This document shows, piece by piece, positions 14,244 through 15,066 of a stretch of DNA of 15,066 bases. Each line of letters opens with the position of its first letter. The first letter of the stretch is position 1. Position numbers and translations under genes: made by a program. This DNA is from Bacillota bacterium (GTDB taxonomy: Bacteria > Bacillota > Dethiobacteria > SKNC01). The DNA is taken from contig SKLX01000206.1 in NCBI GenBank assembly GCA_007121375.1, forward strand, positions 1 through 15,066, written 5' to 3'. The notes beneath the pieces are model-generated. The model ran no database searches and had not been told where the DNA came from. It saw nothing but the letters and a program-made list of their open reading frames with translations.

Positions 14244-15066
14244 CTAAACCTGGCAGGTAGGACAGAAGTAGGTTCCCCTGCCCCCCAGGACAATCCTATC
14301 AATGAGAGTCCCACAATTTTGACAGGGTTTACCCAATCTCTTATAAACCATCAAGTTATTTTGATAGGATCCCTGGTTACCGTTGCCATCGGTATAGTTT
14401 ACCACACTGGTGCCTCGGGACTTTATGGCTTCACCCAGGATGTTTTTAATGGCATAATATAGTTTTTCCCTTTCCTGGGTAGAAATGTGGGGTATCAATC
14501 TTTCTGGTTTGATACCCGCCCGGAACAACACTTCATCAGCATAAATATTCCCCAACCCCGCCAGGTTTTTCTGGTTAAGAAGAAAGTATTTTATAATGCC
14601 CTTTTTTTTCTCCAAAAGCTTTTGAAAATTTTCCATGGAAAACTCCTCCAGGAGAGGATCAATTCCCAATTCTTTCAGCCCGGGCACAAATTTATTCCAA
14701 TCCTTTCTAACCAGCCATAGTCCTCCAAACTTACGGATATCACTGAACTGCATCCTGGTTTCGTCTTCAAAATTAAAAATAAGGTGAGTATGCCTGTCAA
14801 AATAGCTTTGGGAAGCATAATAAACCAGCTGCCCCGTCATACCCATATGCACCACCAGGTTGTAATTACCGGAGAGCTTAATGATTAAGAATTTGCCCTT
14901 CCTGTCCAGGCTTTTTACCTTTTTATTTCTTATGTTTTTTAAAAACTCCGGCAGTTCCGGGTACTTAATAGGGCTGGAGCAAAAAACCTCCAGATCTATT
15001 ATCTTTTTAAAAATAATATTTTCCTTCAAGCTTTCTTTTATGGTTTCTACTTCAGGAAGTTCCGGC
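14244..15066 (-). CDS. mutM: Formamidopyrimidine-DNA glycosylase, start codon cut by window edge
   Basis: Bifunctional DNA glycosylase/AP lyase (Fpg) that removes 8-oxoguanine and formamidopyrimidines. The frame is open to the right edge, where it reads PELPEVETIKES; the catalytic N-terminal proline is encoded at 15065-15063, and the single base at 15066 is the G that ends the start codon. The full protein is therefore 274 residues and the internal TTG at 15029 is not the start. Seen in order: catalytic P2-E3, RKGKFLI with the conserved Lys, HMGMTGQL, the H2TH segment with GLGNIYADEVLFRAGI, and a C-terminal zinc finger CQNC...CPTC with the GGRGTYFCP loop. All key residues are present. It is the first gene of the fpg-ytaF-coaE-slt cluster within the window; what lies upstream (polA in Bacillus) cannot be seen. 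Confidence 0.96.
   Translation of the reverse strand, partial: PELPEVETIKESLKENIIFKKIIDLEVFCSSPIKYPELPEFLKNIRNKKVKSLDRKGKFLIIKLSGNYNLVVHMGMTGQLVYYASQSYFDRHTHLIFNFEDETRMQFSDIRKFGGLWLVRKDWNKFVPGLKELGIDPLLEEFSMENFQKLLEKKKGIIKYFLLNQKNLAGLGNIYADEVLFRAGIKPERLIPHISTQEREKLYYAIKNILGEAIKSRGTSVVNYTDGNGNQGSYQNNLMVYKRLGKPCQNCGTLIDRIVLGGRGTYFCPTCQV

Noticed and set aside
15027..15029. TTG at 15029 as the fpg start, giving 261 residues
   Set aside because: The frame continues to the window edge and encodes PELPEVE, the essential Fpg N-terminus. The true start codon lies at the edge.
14930..15065. PELPE occurring twice in Fpg (residues 2-6 and again near 37-41), as a duplication
   Set aside because: The flanking residues do not match, and the second copy sits where Fpg proteins usually have a Y-P-x-P-E-E-F-like segment. 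Coincidence.
1..15066. Mobile elements, CRISPR, toxin-antitoxin, phage defence, tRNA
   Set aside because: Both strands were read for repeats, transposase-like or nuclease-like proteins and cloverleaf sequences. None was found; the gene content is housekeeping and transport.

Overview
The window looks like a chromosomal segment of a Gram-positive, probably endospore-forming Firmicute of the Clostridia type. The evidence is a moderately low GC content, strong AGGAGG-type ribosome binding sites, frequent TTG starts (nadE, the DUF3179 gene, oppA, ytaF), a sporulation-associated YtaF protein, and the order fpg-ytaF-coaE-lytic transglycosylase, which resembles the Bacillus mutM/coaE/ytaF cluster. 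I cannot name a genus.

Layout. On the + strand at the left edge is the 3' part of a citrate synthase gene (its start lies outside the window), closed by a strong terminator. It is followed by a small YolD-like gene with its own candidate promoter and a LexA-box-like palindrome at the predicted transcription start. Everything after that is on the - strand. Reading from the right edge leftwards, in the direction of transcription: fpg (start codon cut by the window edge), ytaF, coaE, a membrane-anchored lytic transglycosylase, a complete five-gene oligopeptide/dipeptide ABC importer (binding lipoprotein, two permeases, two ATPases), an isocitrate dehydrogenase, a metallo-beta-lactamase-fold hydrolase, a DUF3179 protein, and glutamine-dependent NAD+ synthetase, which converges on the YolD-like gene.

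How it fits together. Citrate synthase and isocitrate dehydrogenase belong to the oxidative arm of the TCA cycle leading to 2-oxoglutarate, but they are on opposite strands and in separate transcription units. NadE and CoaE complete two cofactor pathways (NAD, CoA). Fpg repairs oxidised bases, and the YolD-like gene may belong to the SOS response. The transporter operon is standard for peptide uptake; its ligand cannot be read from sequence.

Most of the window is ordinary housekeeping and transport DNA. I did not find a clear new multi-gene system. The items most worth a second look are regulatory or at residue level: a long hairpin that would bury the ytaF ribosome binding site and ends at its TTG start; the LexA-like box in front of the YolD gene; a perfect palindrome overlapping the nadE promoter; a DUF3179 protein that has lost the family's CxxC; and an isocitrate dehydrogenase with NADP-type residues in a short NAD-type frame. 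No tRNA, rRNA, CRISPR array, insertion sequence or phage gene was seen, and no gene-free stretch exceeds about 155 bases.
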